Of a stretch of 64,000 nt of DNA, positions 13,001 to 20,288 are shown piece by piece (position 1 is the first letter of the stretch; every line of letters starts with the position of its first letter). Origin of the DNA: Archivesica marissinica (taxonomy: Eukaryota > Mollusca > Bivalvia > Venerida > Vesicomyidae); assembly GCA_014843695.1 (NCBI GenBank), contig CM026401.1:53952649-54016648 (forward strand), read 5' to 3'. The position numbers and the translations under genes are program-made. The notes beneath the pieces are model-generated. The model was not told where the DNA came from. It saw nothing but the letters and a program-made list of their open reading frames with translations, and did no database searches.

Positions 13001-15737
13001 ATGTCTCTTTATATGAAAAAGTTGGCAGTTTCTTATGGAGGTTGGTGTACCAAGGTTGGTTAACCGCTGGAGCCTGTCAAGGAACACCCCATGCATGTCC
13101 TAGGAACACCCCGTGTACCACATTGTACAATACAGTCACACCTGTCTTAGGCAGCCTATCGAGGGGAGGTATGGAAAAGGCTGCTTAGCACAGATTGTTG
13201 ATTGATAGAGGATTGTTCAAACTTGGTCACAAGTAAATATAAGTTGCATTTTGATGAAAATACTCGAAAATAATCTGCGTGTGTAAGTTAAATGGACTAG
13301 GGTCCTAGTAGTTCAAAATTTGACCTCACCTCAATACAAAATCTGCTGAGTTGTCTCAGGCGAGCGACCCAGGGGCTACTTGGCCATTTTGCCAAATATG
13401 TTGAAGAATATCTGATCATTTTTTAATTTGAACAAAAAGAGAAAAAACTCTTGATTTTACGAATATTTAACACATTTTATTACCATATTTTAGAGATATG
13501 GCAGCAAGGTAAAACTGTTGTATTACCGTAGTAATTTCCTCTTCATTTTAGGGCAATATATATTATATGTAATATGTGTATTAAAACGTTTACCTACCAT
13601 TATTTCCAATTTATATACTAACCCATTTCATTCTGGATACCGTTCAAAAGTATTTGCAAAGAACATAGAGCCAGATCAACCACCACGGAATGTTCCGTCT
13701 GATCAGGCTCTATGCTGTTTGCTATTCAGATGATCTTGCTAAGACACTTGGCTATGCAGCAAACAACATAGATCCTGATCAGCATGCAGCGTCACGCTGC
13801 GGCTGATCTGGATCTATGTTGTTTGCAAAAGCCTTTAAATATATCCAGAATTAAATGGGTTAATAGCTTTCGGTTCTAATCCCTTTTCATTCATGCGTCT
13901 AAATTTGTGTTAACTGTATATTTGTATATGCTGTATGGTTTGAAATAAACTATGTTTAAACTAATACCGGCATAGCACATTTTAGCTTTTTCTCTCCAGT
14001 TCAGAGGCTCGTGAACTAGGGCTGTTGACTGCATATAAATGAATGATTACATGTATAGTGTTGTAAATTTGGTGTAGCATTGTTTGTACTGATGCTTTTA
14101 TAAGATGTTGTTATAACCTGTGTGTGTCTTAACCCTTGACGCCATTGCCAATACGACATACATTGACAATGTAGTAGCCAAACCAATGTTCATAATAAAG
14201 GTCAGAATATCATGTAGCCCCTATGGAGGTGGGATAGATATGGCGACTACTTATCCACTGCATGATAGCTAAATGGCTGTCGTTTCTCTATGTAGTCCCA
14301 GTAATATCTATGGAGGTGGGATAGATATGGCGACTATTTATCCACTGCATGATAGCTAAATGGCTGTCGTTTGTATGGAGATATAATAGTATATTAACCT
14401 AAATCTCTATGAAGTCCCAGTAATATTTATGGAGGTCGGATAGATATATGGCGACTATTTATCCACTGCATGATAGCTAAATGGCTGTCGTTTGTATGGA
14501 GATATAATAGTATATTAATCCTTTCAACCCCACAGGCCTCTAAATAGGCTTATGAAAAGTGTAGATCCAGATGACCCGGCTCATAACGAGCCGTCTCATC
14601 AGGATCTGCACTTTTTTGCCAGTAATAATTATTACTATTTTTAGATAAAATTACCCATTTTGATAAATGAACTGATCCAAATGTAATTTTGTTATTAATT
14701 TATTGGTCTAAAAATATCATGGACCAGTCCATGTCAGTTACTTGGGGTTGAATGGGTTAACCTAAATCTCAATGAAGGAAAGGGTTTAAAAATGCTCTGT
14801 GATTCCCCATTATTGTGATTTCATGGCTTGAACCGCAAGTTGCGTTCGGGATAAAAATGTAAAGCGTTAGTTTCATTACTATTCTCCACGTTTTGGACGT
14901 CAGATTTTGCAGTCAAGCTTTATCTTAATGTCACGACTGGTAGACTTGAGTGCCTCAATATGACGGATTCCCAGAGAAGGGGAGAGGACATGCATTTACG
15001 AACTTGCCATCAGAAGGTCATCTTCTGAACATGTTTGTTTCCAGGGGCGTAGAGGTTATAAAACTTTGATGCTCAATTTAGTAGTCGGGCCTACCAACTT
15101 AATATGGCTAGCTACACCCCTGGAGACCATTGGTCTCGTCAACGAGTGCACAATATGTATATACACTGTGGGTATCTGTGAGTGCCCTATATGTATATAC
15201 AGACTGAATATGTACCTTTAAAATGCAATGATAGAATGTGGATTGTGGATGTCCCTTTAAAATACAAAATTGTCTCTGTGGCCTAGTGGTTAAGGTTTCC
15301 TCCTACGGAGCGGGAGGTCGAAGGTTTGTTCTGATTATGGCCGGTTGGTGAGCCGTCAGCTAGTTAAATAATGGTTACTGATTGCTTACCAGCCTGGTGC
15401 CAGGCATACAAGCATAGGATTCGGGAAGTACCTACTGATGTTCATAAGAAGAGGTGTCACATTAATCAGAAATGGCTGGCCCTTTAAATAGGGGTGACAC
15501 TATAATAAACAAACACACTTTACTTTATATAAAATGTACAGTTTCAATGGCAATTTCAGGGATGAAAGTGACGGTTCTGAGCAGAGCGAGGACGACACAA
15601 GACCGTTGACCAGAAATGAACTACAAAAGAAAGTTATGAAAACAGTGAAGAAAAGAGAATCTGCCGCACGTAAGGAGGGTTTCCGGTACGACTTGACAAC
15701 TAATGTCAAAACAAAAGGGAAGAAAGATAAGAAGTGA
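858..15737 (+). CDS. ODAD1: ODAD1/CCDC63-family outer dynein arm docking coiled-coil protein (whole gene model)
   Basis: Eleven exons with GT/AG borders and matching phases, plus a candidate 15-nt exon, join into a protein of 551 or 556 residues, close to the length I recall for CCDC63 and Chlamydomonas DC2. Family knowledge: ODAD1, CCDC63 and DC2 form the docking complex that attaches outer dynein arms to doublet microtubules. The sequence is almost all charged heptad-type coiled coil from about residue 20 to 465, with an N-terminal block reading YRIMEQDRTAY, an acidic Ser/Asp stretch near residue 500 and a lysine-rich C-terminus. The ATG at 858 is chosen because the exon starts at 829 after an AG, no earlier in-frame ATG lies in that exon, and the following residues fit the family start. 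A non-coding first exon probably lies upstream. ODAD1 and CCDC63 are paralogs and I cannot separate them by eye. Its neighbour NPHP4 converges on it. Confidence 0.9.
1230..1545 (-). mobile_element. tRNA-derived SINE, family 3
   Basis: The tRNA-like head on the - strand has A-box AGTCCAGTGGTAA-like and B-box GGTTCGATCC sequence, followed by a body containing AACAGTCTTTCAGATGG and CCAGAGGAGACTCT. Related copies lie at 35800-35990 (+), 42945-43165 (-), 44548-44828 (-) and 49785-50062 (+). Confidence 0.75.
1545..1770 (+). mobile_element. Dispersed-element end plus SINE family 6 copy
   Basis: Positions 1545-1620 carry the end of a dispersed element (TTATAGGCGAGTATG). Positions 1625-1765 carry a tRNA-like head (GGGATCGATCC) followed by TTTCTCCGGGTACTTCGG and TTTCCTCCCACAC, a module like the central domain I know from V-SINE-type elements. 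A second copy is at 52530-52700 on the - strand. Confidence 0.55.
1813..2058. repeat. 24-bp minisatellite, ODAD1 intron 1
   Basis: About ten copies of GGGATCTTGTGTTAGAACCT plus GCTT, a multiple of three, so it reads open as (EPAWDLVL) on +. It is intronic and gives no reason to call a protein. Confidence 0.9.
2091..2221 (+). CDS. ODAD1: ODAD1 exon 2
   Basis: Acceptor TTATCTATAG at 2081-2090, donor GGTATGTC with the exon ending at 2221. It encodes about residues 52-95, DEISFLEMEKQELLKELR through ESRSNQIRDDDH to LGTLAEAQ, continuous coiled coil. It enters with one base and leaves with one base. The donor is also the first position of the 60-bp minisatellite that fills the following intron. Confidence 0.92.
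2222..3815. repeat. 60-bp minisatellite derived from ODAD1 exon 2
   Basis: About 25 units, some longer by about 18 bp, each beginning GGTATGTTGTGTAA and therefore carrying a strong 5' splice-site match. The array starts at the exon 2 donor. Its last unit (3741-3815) runs on into CTTGCTGAAGCTCTAGGTA, nearly the exon 2 end (CTTGCTGAAGCTCAAGGTA). The unit also aligns with the preceding exon sequence: ESRVSEIYE in the array against ESRSNQIRD in the exon, with in-frame stops after it. Confidence 0.92.
3875..4056 (+). CDS. ODAD1: ODAD1 exon 3
   Basis: Acceptor TACGCTTCAG, donor GATCAG/GTATGTG. It encodes about residues 96-156, from GEYIKEIEMEKQKAAELD to TLENRLDQ. The last 25 nt of the exon plus the donor form the unit of the 32-bp array that follows, so the true donor is the first of about a dozen near-identical ones. 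Confidence 0.92.
4029..4445. repeat. 32-bp minisatellite carrying the ODAD1 exon 3 end and donor
   Basis: About 13 copies of 25 nt of exon end (ACACTGGAGAACAGACTTGA then TCAG) plus GTATGTGA. Variants have TGTCCAG or TGATTAG before the donor-like GT. The unit length is not a multiple of three. Confidence 0.95.
4690..4893. repeat. Two-copy tandem duplication, about 102 bp
   Basis: Two nearly identical copies run from AATTTATAATGTTCACG to TTTTTACCACCAGATTA, each including CCTATAAGAA, the dispersed-element end that also gave rise to the 37-bp satellite. Confidence 0.8.
5055..5283 (+). mobile_element. tRNA-derived SINE, family 1, near full length
   Basis: The head has A-box-like TGATAGCACAGTGGATGCG and B-box GAGTTCGAGCCCC. 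The body has GATTCCATCAGGAATGAGGT and the tail ATCGAGCTAAAATAAATTTG. It is the most frequent SINE here, with copies also at 7591-7690 (-), 21838-22015 (-), 26477-26562 (+), 27993-28185 (-), 29158-29380 (+), 44337-44450 (-), 50263-50500 (-), 51044-51233 (-), 53093-53188 (-), 53820-53935 (-) and 59774-60012 (-). Confidence 0.85.
5424..5573. mobile_element. MITE with AGTCAAAC termini
   Basis: Inverted ends (AGTCAAACCTGTGTTAG and CTTAACACAAGTTTGACT) surround a core repeating AAGCAGCCACCTGTGCTAA. Related copies or fragments are at 13133-13200, 24853-24885 and 25127-25330. Confidence 0.7.
5599..5780 (+). CDS. ODAD1: ODAD1 exon 4
   Basis: Acceptor ATATTTGCAG, donor CTTAG/GTAAAT. It encodes about residues 157-216, starting AKRRFNTILTENARCRDEI and containing FDSLYKKLDKELTSLRRQK, a region very typical of the ODAD1/CCDC63 family. 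Entry is in phase 0 and exit in phase 2. Confidence 0.93.
5820..6425. repeat. 28-bp minisatellite, ODAD1 intron 4
   Basis: About 21 copies of GTGACAAGATTGTTCATGGT plus CTCGTGGT, with GATCTCACAG variants. It starts about 40 bp after the exon 4 donor. Confidence 0.93.
6528..6715 (+). CDS. ODAD1: ODAD1 exon 5
   Basis: Acceptor TATTTTGCAG, donor AAAG/GTGAAT. It encodes about residues 217-279, from DECQQKMLILKEKAD to QLVIWRQRK, coiled coil with a KEFMGIKGQER segment. Phases match both neighbours. Confidence 0.92.
6760..7216. repeat. 28-bp minisatellite, ODAD1 intron 5
   Basis: About 16 copies of CTATTAATAGAACACATATT plus CTGGATAG. It starts about 45 bp after the exon 5 donor and runs into a truncated SINE. 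Confidence 0.92.
7218..7385 (+). mobile_element. SINE family 2, 5'-truncated
   Basis: It begins at the B-box (AGGTTCGAGCCACG) and continues through ATATGAAAAAGATGGCAG and GGTTAACCGCTGGAGC. Family 2 copies are also at 10045-10303 (+), 12929-13080 (+), 25372-25610 (-), 28716-28965 (-), 36297-36525 (-) and 41294-41512 (-). Confidence 0.75.
7449..7569 (+). CDS. ODAD1: ODAD1 exon 6
   Basis: Acceptor TCGTTTACAG, donor AAAAG/GTATTT. It encodes about residues 280-319, EALETERKKESQEDSVEIF then AAFERIKQLTGLVDLDELVK. This less charged helix-rich stretch is shared by the family. Confidence 0.92.
7857..7950 (+). CDS. ODAD1: ODAD1 exon 7
   Basis: Acceptor ATATTTTCAG, donor AACGAG/GTTTGT. It encodes about residues 320-351, including FIEVEDKNFALFNFVNEQN, a well conserved family segment, and ends in phase 0. 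Confidence 0.93.
8130..8860. other. ODAD1 intron 7, no recognised feature
   Basis: AT-rich intron sequence with no exon, RNA gene or clear repeat that I can recognise. Confidence 0.4.
8860..9215. repeat. Simple TATA/CATA-rich region
   Basis: Runs of (TA)n and (CATA)n. The segment TATTGGTAGTATGTACATAT occurs at about 8880 and again at about 9051, so part is an old tandem duplication of about 170 bp. Confidence 0.7.
9488..9657. repeat. MITE fragment and duplicated splice acceptor before ODAD1 exon 8
   Basis: Positions 9488-9576 are a fragment of the TTAA-flanked MITE A family. A 22-bp direct repeat containing ACCATTTTGTGTTGCAG ends at 9600 and again at 9657, the second being the exon 8 acceptor. 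Confidence 0.75.
9658..9826 (+). CDS. ODAD1: ODAD1 exon 8
   Basis: Acceptor TTGTGTTGCAG, donor AGAG/GTGAGT. It encodes about residues 352-407, VRNEIAMFRLQGIEIEDQRK through ISKIIDQLKR. A 22-bp direct repeat containing the same acceptor lies 57 bp upstream, ending at 9600. Use of that copy would add 57 nt with an in-frame TGA. Confidence 0.92.
10045..10303 (+). mobile_element. SINE family 2, near full length
   Basis: A-box GTGGTTACGGTCGC, B-box GGGTTCGAGCCCCG, body ATATGAAAAAGTTGGG and GGTTAACCGCTGGAGC, ending near AAACCCGAAATATAAC. This copy serves as the reference for the family in this window. Confidence 0.8.
10554..10717 (+). CDS. ODAD1: ODAD1 exon 9
   Basis: Acceptor TTCTTGTACAG, donor TCCAAG/GTGTGT. 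It encodes about residues 408-462, GIESLFNKINCDRSAIDDML to LAIQNYVASK. The NYLGIIEQRTNELL-like stretch (here TYLGIIEQRTNELL) closes the conserved coiled-coil body. Confidence 0.92.
10787..10885. mobile_element. Short hairpin MITE
   Basis: Arms of 22 nt, 10787-10808 and 10863-10884, pair with one or two mismatches (CCGCATTAAATATTATATAA against its complement). The 54-nt loop has no recognised content. Confidence 0.65.
10940..12335. repeat. 23-bp minisatellite, ODAD1 intron 9
   Basis: About 60 copies of GTGTGGCACCCTTACATGCT plus AGC. A higher-order period of 345 bp (15 units) is visible: the rare GAATGGCACC variant occurs at 11521 and again at 11866 with the same run of variants after each. 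Confidence 0.95.
12341..12642. mobile_element. Palindromic MITE E split by a SINE
   Basis: Inverted ends TACAGTCTACATCCGTTATG and CATAACGGATGTAGAGTGTA. A 5'-truncated family 1 SINE (about 12482-12584) lies inside, flanked by the 14-bp direct repeat AAACTTCGGTTATG. Another MITE E copy is at about 21278-21475 and a fragment at 28600-28710. Confidence 0.8.
12710..12801 (+). CDS. ODAD1: ODAD1 exon 10
   Basis: Acceptor TTACCTTTAG, donor GTAGG/GTATGT. It encodes about residues 463-492, DMDRYEKGQSLIGEGPAAPQ followed by a proline/isoleucine-rich linker (LPIIPPNVG), the change from coiled coil to the disordered tail. It exits in phase 2. Confidence 0.87.
13494..13508 (+). CDS. ODAD1: Candidate 15-nt ODAD1 microexon
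   Basis: Fifteen bases (AGATATGGCAGCAAG) are flanked by a pyrimidine-rich TTTTAG acceptor and a GTAAAAC donor. Inserted between exons 10 and 12 they keep the frame exactly and would add DMAAR before DESDGSEQ. Joining exons 10 and 12 directly also keeps the frame, so inclusion may be alternative. The splice sites are seen; use of the exon is inferred. Confidence 0.45.
13617..13863. mobile_element. MITE C with internal hairpin
   Basis: Ends TAACCCATTTCATTCTGGAT and ATCCAGAATTAAATGGGTTA; inside, paired segments around CATAGAGCCAGATCA and GGATCTATGTTGTTTGC. Related copies are at 39624-39859, 42390-42565 and 49050-49188. Confidence 0.7.
14129..14789. mobile_element. TTAA-flanked MITE B containing a nested MITE A
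   Basis: MITE B, truncated at its left end, has an internal block TAATATCTATGGAGGTGGGA repeated three times and the right end GAAGGAAAGGGTT. At 14516-14760 it is interrupted by a complete MITE A bounded by TTAA on both sides with inverted ends. Removing it restores TATTAACCTAAATCTC as in other MITE B copies. TTAA duplication with CCC(T/A)TT ends is typical of piggyBac-derived MITEs. Confidence 0.75.
14790..15265. other. ODAD1 last intron, no recognised feature
   Basis: Single-copy-looking sequence with no exon of matching phase or clear repeat that I can see. Confidence 0.35.
15268..15523 (+). mobile_element. SINE family 4
   Basis: tRNA-like head GGCCTAGTGGTTAAGGTTTC, then GGCCGGTTGGTGAGCC and a 3' part ending GGGGTGACACTATAATAA. 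It ends about 37 bp before the acceptor of the last ODAD1 exon. Other copies are at 21645-21835 (-), 36525-36622 (- partial) and 45852-46112 (-). Confidence 0.75.
15560..15737 (+). CDS. ODAD1: ODAD1 last exon and stop
   Basis: Acceptor GGCAATTTCAG. It encodes the last 59 residues, an acidic DESDGSEQSEDDTRPLTRNE stretch, then KKRESAARKEGFRYDL and a poly-lysine-like end. TGA is at 15735-15737. The basic tail after an acidic patch fits other family members. Confidence 0.92.
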
Positions 15738-16740
15738 TGCCGACTGAAAACGTGAATTATAAAAATTGTATATACAGTCTCACCTGGAGTTTTACAGTAT
15801 TTGGAGCATACAGTTTATTACAGATTTTATTTATTTTTATTATTGATCTTTAGTGCAATGAACTGCTGGAAAAAATCGGCTGAAATTAAATGCATTAAAT
15901 GACAATATGAAAATAAGATAAGTGATGGCGACAGTGAAATCAAGAACGACTGAAAATGTGAATTATAAAAATTGTATATACCGTATATTCCCGGCCGTAA
16001 GACGATCTCGGCTATAAGTCGAGGGTTAAATTTTGGCTTGAAAATGCTGATTTTAAGCGGGAATCTTCCATAAGTCGAGGGTACTTTGTGGACTTATTAC
16101 ATTCATTAGGACAATGGTTTTCTCTCATTTTTGAATGAATCTGAGCTCTTTTGAGATATTCGGTTGACTTTATTCACAGGAACTTGAAATTTTATCCATA
16201 AGCCACCAAAGGTCTTGTACCTCTATCCTAGGACCTCCTCCTCCTTTGGTGGCTTATAAATGGATAAAATTTCACGTTCCTGTGCATTATTCCATTACAA
16301 ATCATAAAAAATACACCGATGCACAACAATAATTTACGAATTTCGTATATCAATTTTTCTATGGTTTATAGTGTAAATAATTGTCTTAGTAAAACAATGT
16401 TTGTTTTTTTATTAAATCAAACAAAACAGACATAAATAAAGTTCCAACAAATAAAGAATAAAAACATTATTTGCTTGTTTCTCGTCCATAAGTCGACCTA
16501 GTACTTTTGTCACATTCCTGGAAGAGAAAAAGGTCGACTTATGGCCGAGACTATACAGTACACTCTCTCCTGGCGTTTTACAGTATTTGGAGCTCACTAA
16601 TAATTATATTAATATTCATATTATCTTATTTGATACAGTTTGATTACAGATTTTATTTATTTTTATTATTGATCTTTATTGCAATGAACTGCTGTATAAT
16701 CGGCTGAAATTAAATGCATTAAATGAAAATATTTATATTG
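15738..16740. repeat. Duplicated ODAD1 3' flank split by a nested transposon
   Basis: A block of about 170 bp running from TGAATTATAAAAATTGTATA to GAAATTAAATGCATTAAATG occurs at about 15738-15905 and again at 15945-15980 joined to 16557-16727. Between the halves of the second copy lies an element (about 15981-16556) with inverted ends around TCCCGGCCGTAAGAC and GTCGACTTATGGCCGAGAC, flanked by TA. A second hairpin element with arms of about 40 nt (16175-16212 and 16243-16285) sits inside it. Confidence 0.75.
15885..15899 (+). promoter_or_regulatory. ODAD1: Candidate poly(A) signals of ODAD1
   Basis: Two ATTAAA hexamers, at 15885-15890 and 15894-15899, lie about 150 bp after the stop codon. 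The same block is duplicated near 16705-16725, giving a second candidate set downstream of a transposon insertion. Confidence 0.4.
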
Positions 16741-16836
16741 TACGATTATTAGTTGCTTCCAAATATTATAAAACACCCAGACGACCGATTAGGAATTTTA
16801 TTCGAGTGTAATTACATCAAGCCCGACAAGATAGTG

Positions 16837-19530
16837 ATGTGGATTTTTATTTTTACGATTTTTGTGCCTGTTTTGAGTGTACCAATGAAAGAAGATCGTT
16901 CGACAAGTACATCTAGTTCTTCCTCTGGGGTTATATTGTTGTTTGATGCAATAGCAACCAAAATGTACATCACCAAAATGTACATCACCAAAATGCTAGC
17001 AACCAAAATGTACATCACCAAAATGTACATCACCAAAATGCTAGCAACCAAAATGTACATCACCAAAATGTACATCACCAAAATGCTAGCAACCAAAATG
17101 TACATCACCAAAATGCTAGCAACCAAAATGTACATCACCAAAATGTACATCACCAAAATGTACATCACCAAAATGCTAGCAACCAAAATGTACATCACCA
17201 AAATGCTAGCAACCAAAATGTACATCACCAAAATGTACATCACCAAAATGTACATCACCAAAATGTACATCACCAAAATGCTAGCAACCAAAATGTACAT
17301 CACCAAAATGTACATCACCAAAATGCTAGCAACCAAAATGTACATCACCAAAATGCTAGCAACCAAAATGTACATCACCAAAATGTACATCACCAAAATG
17401 TACATCACCAAAATGCTAGCAACCAAAATGTACATCACCAAAATGCTAGCAACCAAAATGTACATCACCAAAATGTACATCACCAAAATGTACATCACCA
17501 AAATGTACATCACCAAAATGCTAGCAACCAAAATGTACATCACCAAAATGCTAGCAACCAAAATGTGCATCACCAAAATGTACATCACCAATACGCTCGC
17601 AACCAAAATGTACATCACCAATACGCTCGTAACCAAAATGTACATCACCAAAATGCTCCTAACCAAAATGTACATCACCAAAATGCTAGCAACCAAAATG
17701 TACATCACCAAAATGCTAGCAACCAAAATGTACATCACCAAAATGTACATCACCAAAATGTACATCACCAAAATGTACATCACCAAAATGCTAGCAACCA
17801 AAATGTACATCACCAAAATGCTAGCAACCAAAATGTGCATCACCAAAATGTACATCACCAATACGCTCGCAACCAAAATGTACATCACCAATACGCTCGT
17901 AACCAAAATGTACATCACCAAAATGCTCCTAACCAAAATGTACATCACCAAAATGCTCGTAACCAAAATGTACATCACCAATACACTCGTAACCAAAATG
18001 CTAGCAACCAAAATGTACATCACCAAAATGCTCGCAACCAAAATGTACATCACCAAAATGCTCGCAACCAAAATGTACATCACCAAAATGCTCGCAACCA
18101 AAATGTACATCACCAAAATGCTCGCAACCAAAATGTACATCACCAAAATGCTCGCAACCGAAATGTACATCACCAAAATGCTCGCAACCGAAATGTACAT
18201 CACCAAAATGCTAGCAACCAAAATGTACATCACCAAAATGCTCGCAACCAAAATGTACATCACCAAAATGCTCGCAACCAAAATGTACATCACCAAAATG
18301 CACATCACCAAAATGTACATCACCAAAATGCACATCACCAAAATGCTCGCAACCAAAATGTACATCACCAAAATGCTAGCAACCAAAATGTACATCACCA
18401 AAATGCTCGCAACCAAAATGTACATCACCAAAATGCTAGCAACCAAAATGTACATCACCAAAATGCACATCACCAAAATGCTCGCAACCGAAATGTACAT
18501 CACCAAAATGCTCGCAACCAAAATGTACATCACCAAAATGCTCGCAACCAAAATGTACATCACCAAAATGCTAGCAACCAAAATGTACATCACCAAAATG
18601 CTCGCAACCAAAATGTACATCACCAAAATGCTCGCAACCAAAATGTACATCACCAAAATGCTCGCAACCGAAATGTACATCACCAAAATGCTAGCAACCA
18701 AAATGTACATCACCAAAATGCTAGCAACCAAAATGTACATCACCAAAATGCTCGCAACCAAAATGTACATCACCAAAATGCTCGCAACCAAAATGTACAT
18801 CACCAAAATGCTAGCAACCAAAATGTACATCACCAAAATGCTCGCAACCGAAATGTACATCACCAAAATGCTCGCAACCGAAATGTACATCACCAAAATG
18901 CTAGCAACCAAAATGTACATCACCAAAATGCTAGCAACCAAAATGTACATCACCAAAATGCTCGCAACCAAAATGTACATCACCAAAATGCTCGCAACCA
19001 AAATGTACATCACCAAAATGCTCGCAACCAAAATGTACATCACCAAAATGCTAGCAACCAAAATGTACATCACCAAAATGCTCGTAACCAAAATGTACAT
19101 CACCAATACACTCGTAACCAAAATGTACATCACCAAAATGCTCGCAACCGAAATGTACATCACCAAAATGCTTGCAACCAAAATGTACATCACCAATACG
19201 CTCGTAACCAAAATGTACATCGCCAAAACGCTCGCAACCGAAATGTACATCACCAAAATGCTCGCAACCAAAATGTACATCACCAATACGCTCGTAACCA
19301 AAATGTACATCGCCAAAACGCTCGCAACCAAAATGTACATCACCAAAATGCTCGTAACCAAAATGTACATCACCAAAATGCTCGCAACCAAAATGCTCCT
19401 AACCAAAATGTACATCACCAAAATGCTTGTAACCAAAATGTACATCACCAATACACTCGTAACCAAAATGCTCGCAACCAAAATGTACATCGCCAAAACG
19501 TTCGTCAATAGTTATGCAAAGAATCTCTAG
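16837..19530 (+). CDS. Speculative open frame across the 15-bp minisatellite
   Basis: From the ATG at 16837 to the TAG at 19528 there are 897 codons. A hydrophobic start (MWIFIFTIFVPVLSV) resembles a signal peptide, a Ser/Thr-rich stretch follows, then about 165 pentapeptides of MYITK and MLATK type, ending FVNSYAKNL. I recognise no family. Splice signals, promoter and codon bias give no support, and the frame can be explained by the repeat period alone. Most likely it is not a gene. Confidence 0.12.
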   Translation: MWIFIFTIFVPVLSVPMKEDRSTSTSSSSSGVILLFDAIATKMYITKMYITKMLATKMYITKMYITKMLATKMYITKMYITKMLATKMYITKMLATKMYITKMYITKMYITKMLATKMYITKMLATKMYITKMYITKMYITKMYITKMLATKMYITKMYITKMLATKMYITKMLATKMYITKMYITKMYITKMLATKMYITKMLATKMYITKMYITKMYITKMYITKMLATKMYITKMLATKMCITKMYITNTLATKMYITNTLVTKMYITKMLLTKMYITKMLATKMYITKMLATKMYITKMYITKMYITKMYITKMLATKMYITKMLATKMCITKMYITNTLATKMYITNTLVTKMYITKMLLTKMYITKMLVTKMYITNTLVTKMLATKMYITKMLATKMYITKMLATKMYITKMLATKMYITKMLATKMYITKMLATEMYITKMLATEMYITKMLATKMYITKMLATKMYITKMLATKMYITKMHITKMYITKMHITKMLATKMYITKMLATKMYITKMLATKMYITKMLATKMYITKMHITKMLATEMYITKMLATKMYITKMLATKMYITKMLATKMYITKMLATKMYITKMLATKMYITKMLATEMYITKMLATKMYITKMLATKMYITKMLATKMYITKMLATKMYITKMLATKMYITKMLATEMYITKMLATEMYITKMLATKMYITKMLATKMYITKMLATKMYITKMLATKMYITKMLATKMYITKMLATKMYITKMLVTKMYITNTLVTKMYITKMLATEMYITKMLATKMYITNTLVTKMYIAKTLATEMYITKMLATKMYITNTLVTKMYIAKTLATKMYITKMLVTKMYITKMLATKMLLTKMYITKMLVTKMYITNTLVTKMLATKMYIAKTFVNSYAKNL
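16966..19507. repeat. 15-bp minisatellite, 2.5 kb
   Basis: About 169 units of two types, AAAATGTACATCACC and AAAATGCTAGCAACC (also CTCGCAACC), arranged mostly as alternating 30-bp pairs, with higher-order duplication of whole variant runs. The period is a multiple of three and free of stops in several frames, so very long open frames exist on both strands. Confidence 0.97.
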
Positions 19531-19689
19531 TTTTTATAGAAAGCATAACCAGAACAGCTGTGTGCACGTTTTACATTCAGGAAATCGTATATTATAACAT
19601 AATTATATTGTGAATATATCCATCATTTTGATATTATATTTGCCGATATTTTCCCATTTGTCAAGAATTCCGTGTTTTCAGCTATAAAC

Positions 19690-19845
19690 CATGTATATGT
19701 CCACAAAACCTGGGTCGGAGGTTATATAACTCCGATCTCAAGCTTCTGATTAGTCAAAGCTGAGTGTAAATCAACCAATCACATCACTTGAGATCTGAGA
19801 AGTTTCATAACCTCGGAGCCACTGTTGCACATACACATATAAATG
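19690..19845. mobile_element. Probable MITE
   Basis: An imperfect inverted repeat pairs GGTCGGAGGTTATATAACTC with CATAACCTCGGAGCC, with AGATCTGAGAAG-like inner matches. The ends are not sharply defined. Confidence 0.45.
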
Positions 19846-20034
19846 TTTATTGGAAGTATGTTATAGAATATGGATACACATATAGCAGTGGTATCGATCT
19901 GTGTACATGAATGTTGTTTCATTTTGCTTCTGTTGGTATATTACCATTTTGTTACATTCTGTGATATTCATTTTACAAATTTCATTAACTCATTGCCATA
20001 TAGAAACCCCTATTTGACACCATTACCACATACA

Positions 20035-20288
20035 ATAGGCCAGAAACTTGCATAGTCTATGGTGGCAAGGCCAGAAACTTGCATAGTCTATGGTGGCAAG
20101 GCCAGAAACTTGCATAGTCTATGGTGGCAAGGCCAGAAACTTGCATAGTCTATGGTGGCAAGGCCAGAAACTTGCATAGTCTATGGTGGCAAGGCCAGCA
20201 ACTCGCATAGTCTATGGTGGCAAGGCCAGAAACTGGCATAGTATATGGTGGCAAGACCAGAAACTCGCATAGTCTATGGTGGCAAGGT
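20035..20288. repeat. 31-bp minisatellite
   Basis: About eight copies of GGCCAGAAACTTGCATAGTC plus TATGGTGGCAA, intergenic. Confidence 0.93.

Noticed and set aside
16812..19508. 898-codon open frame on the - strand of the 15-bp minisatellite
   Set aside because: Hydrophobic (MYILVASILV) repeats arise only because the 15-bp period has no stop in this frame; no start context, exon borders or family match.
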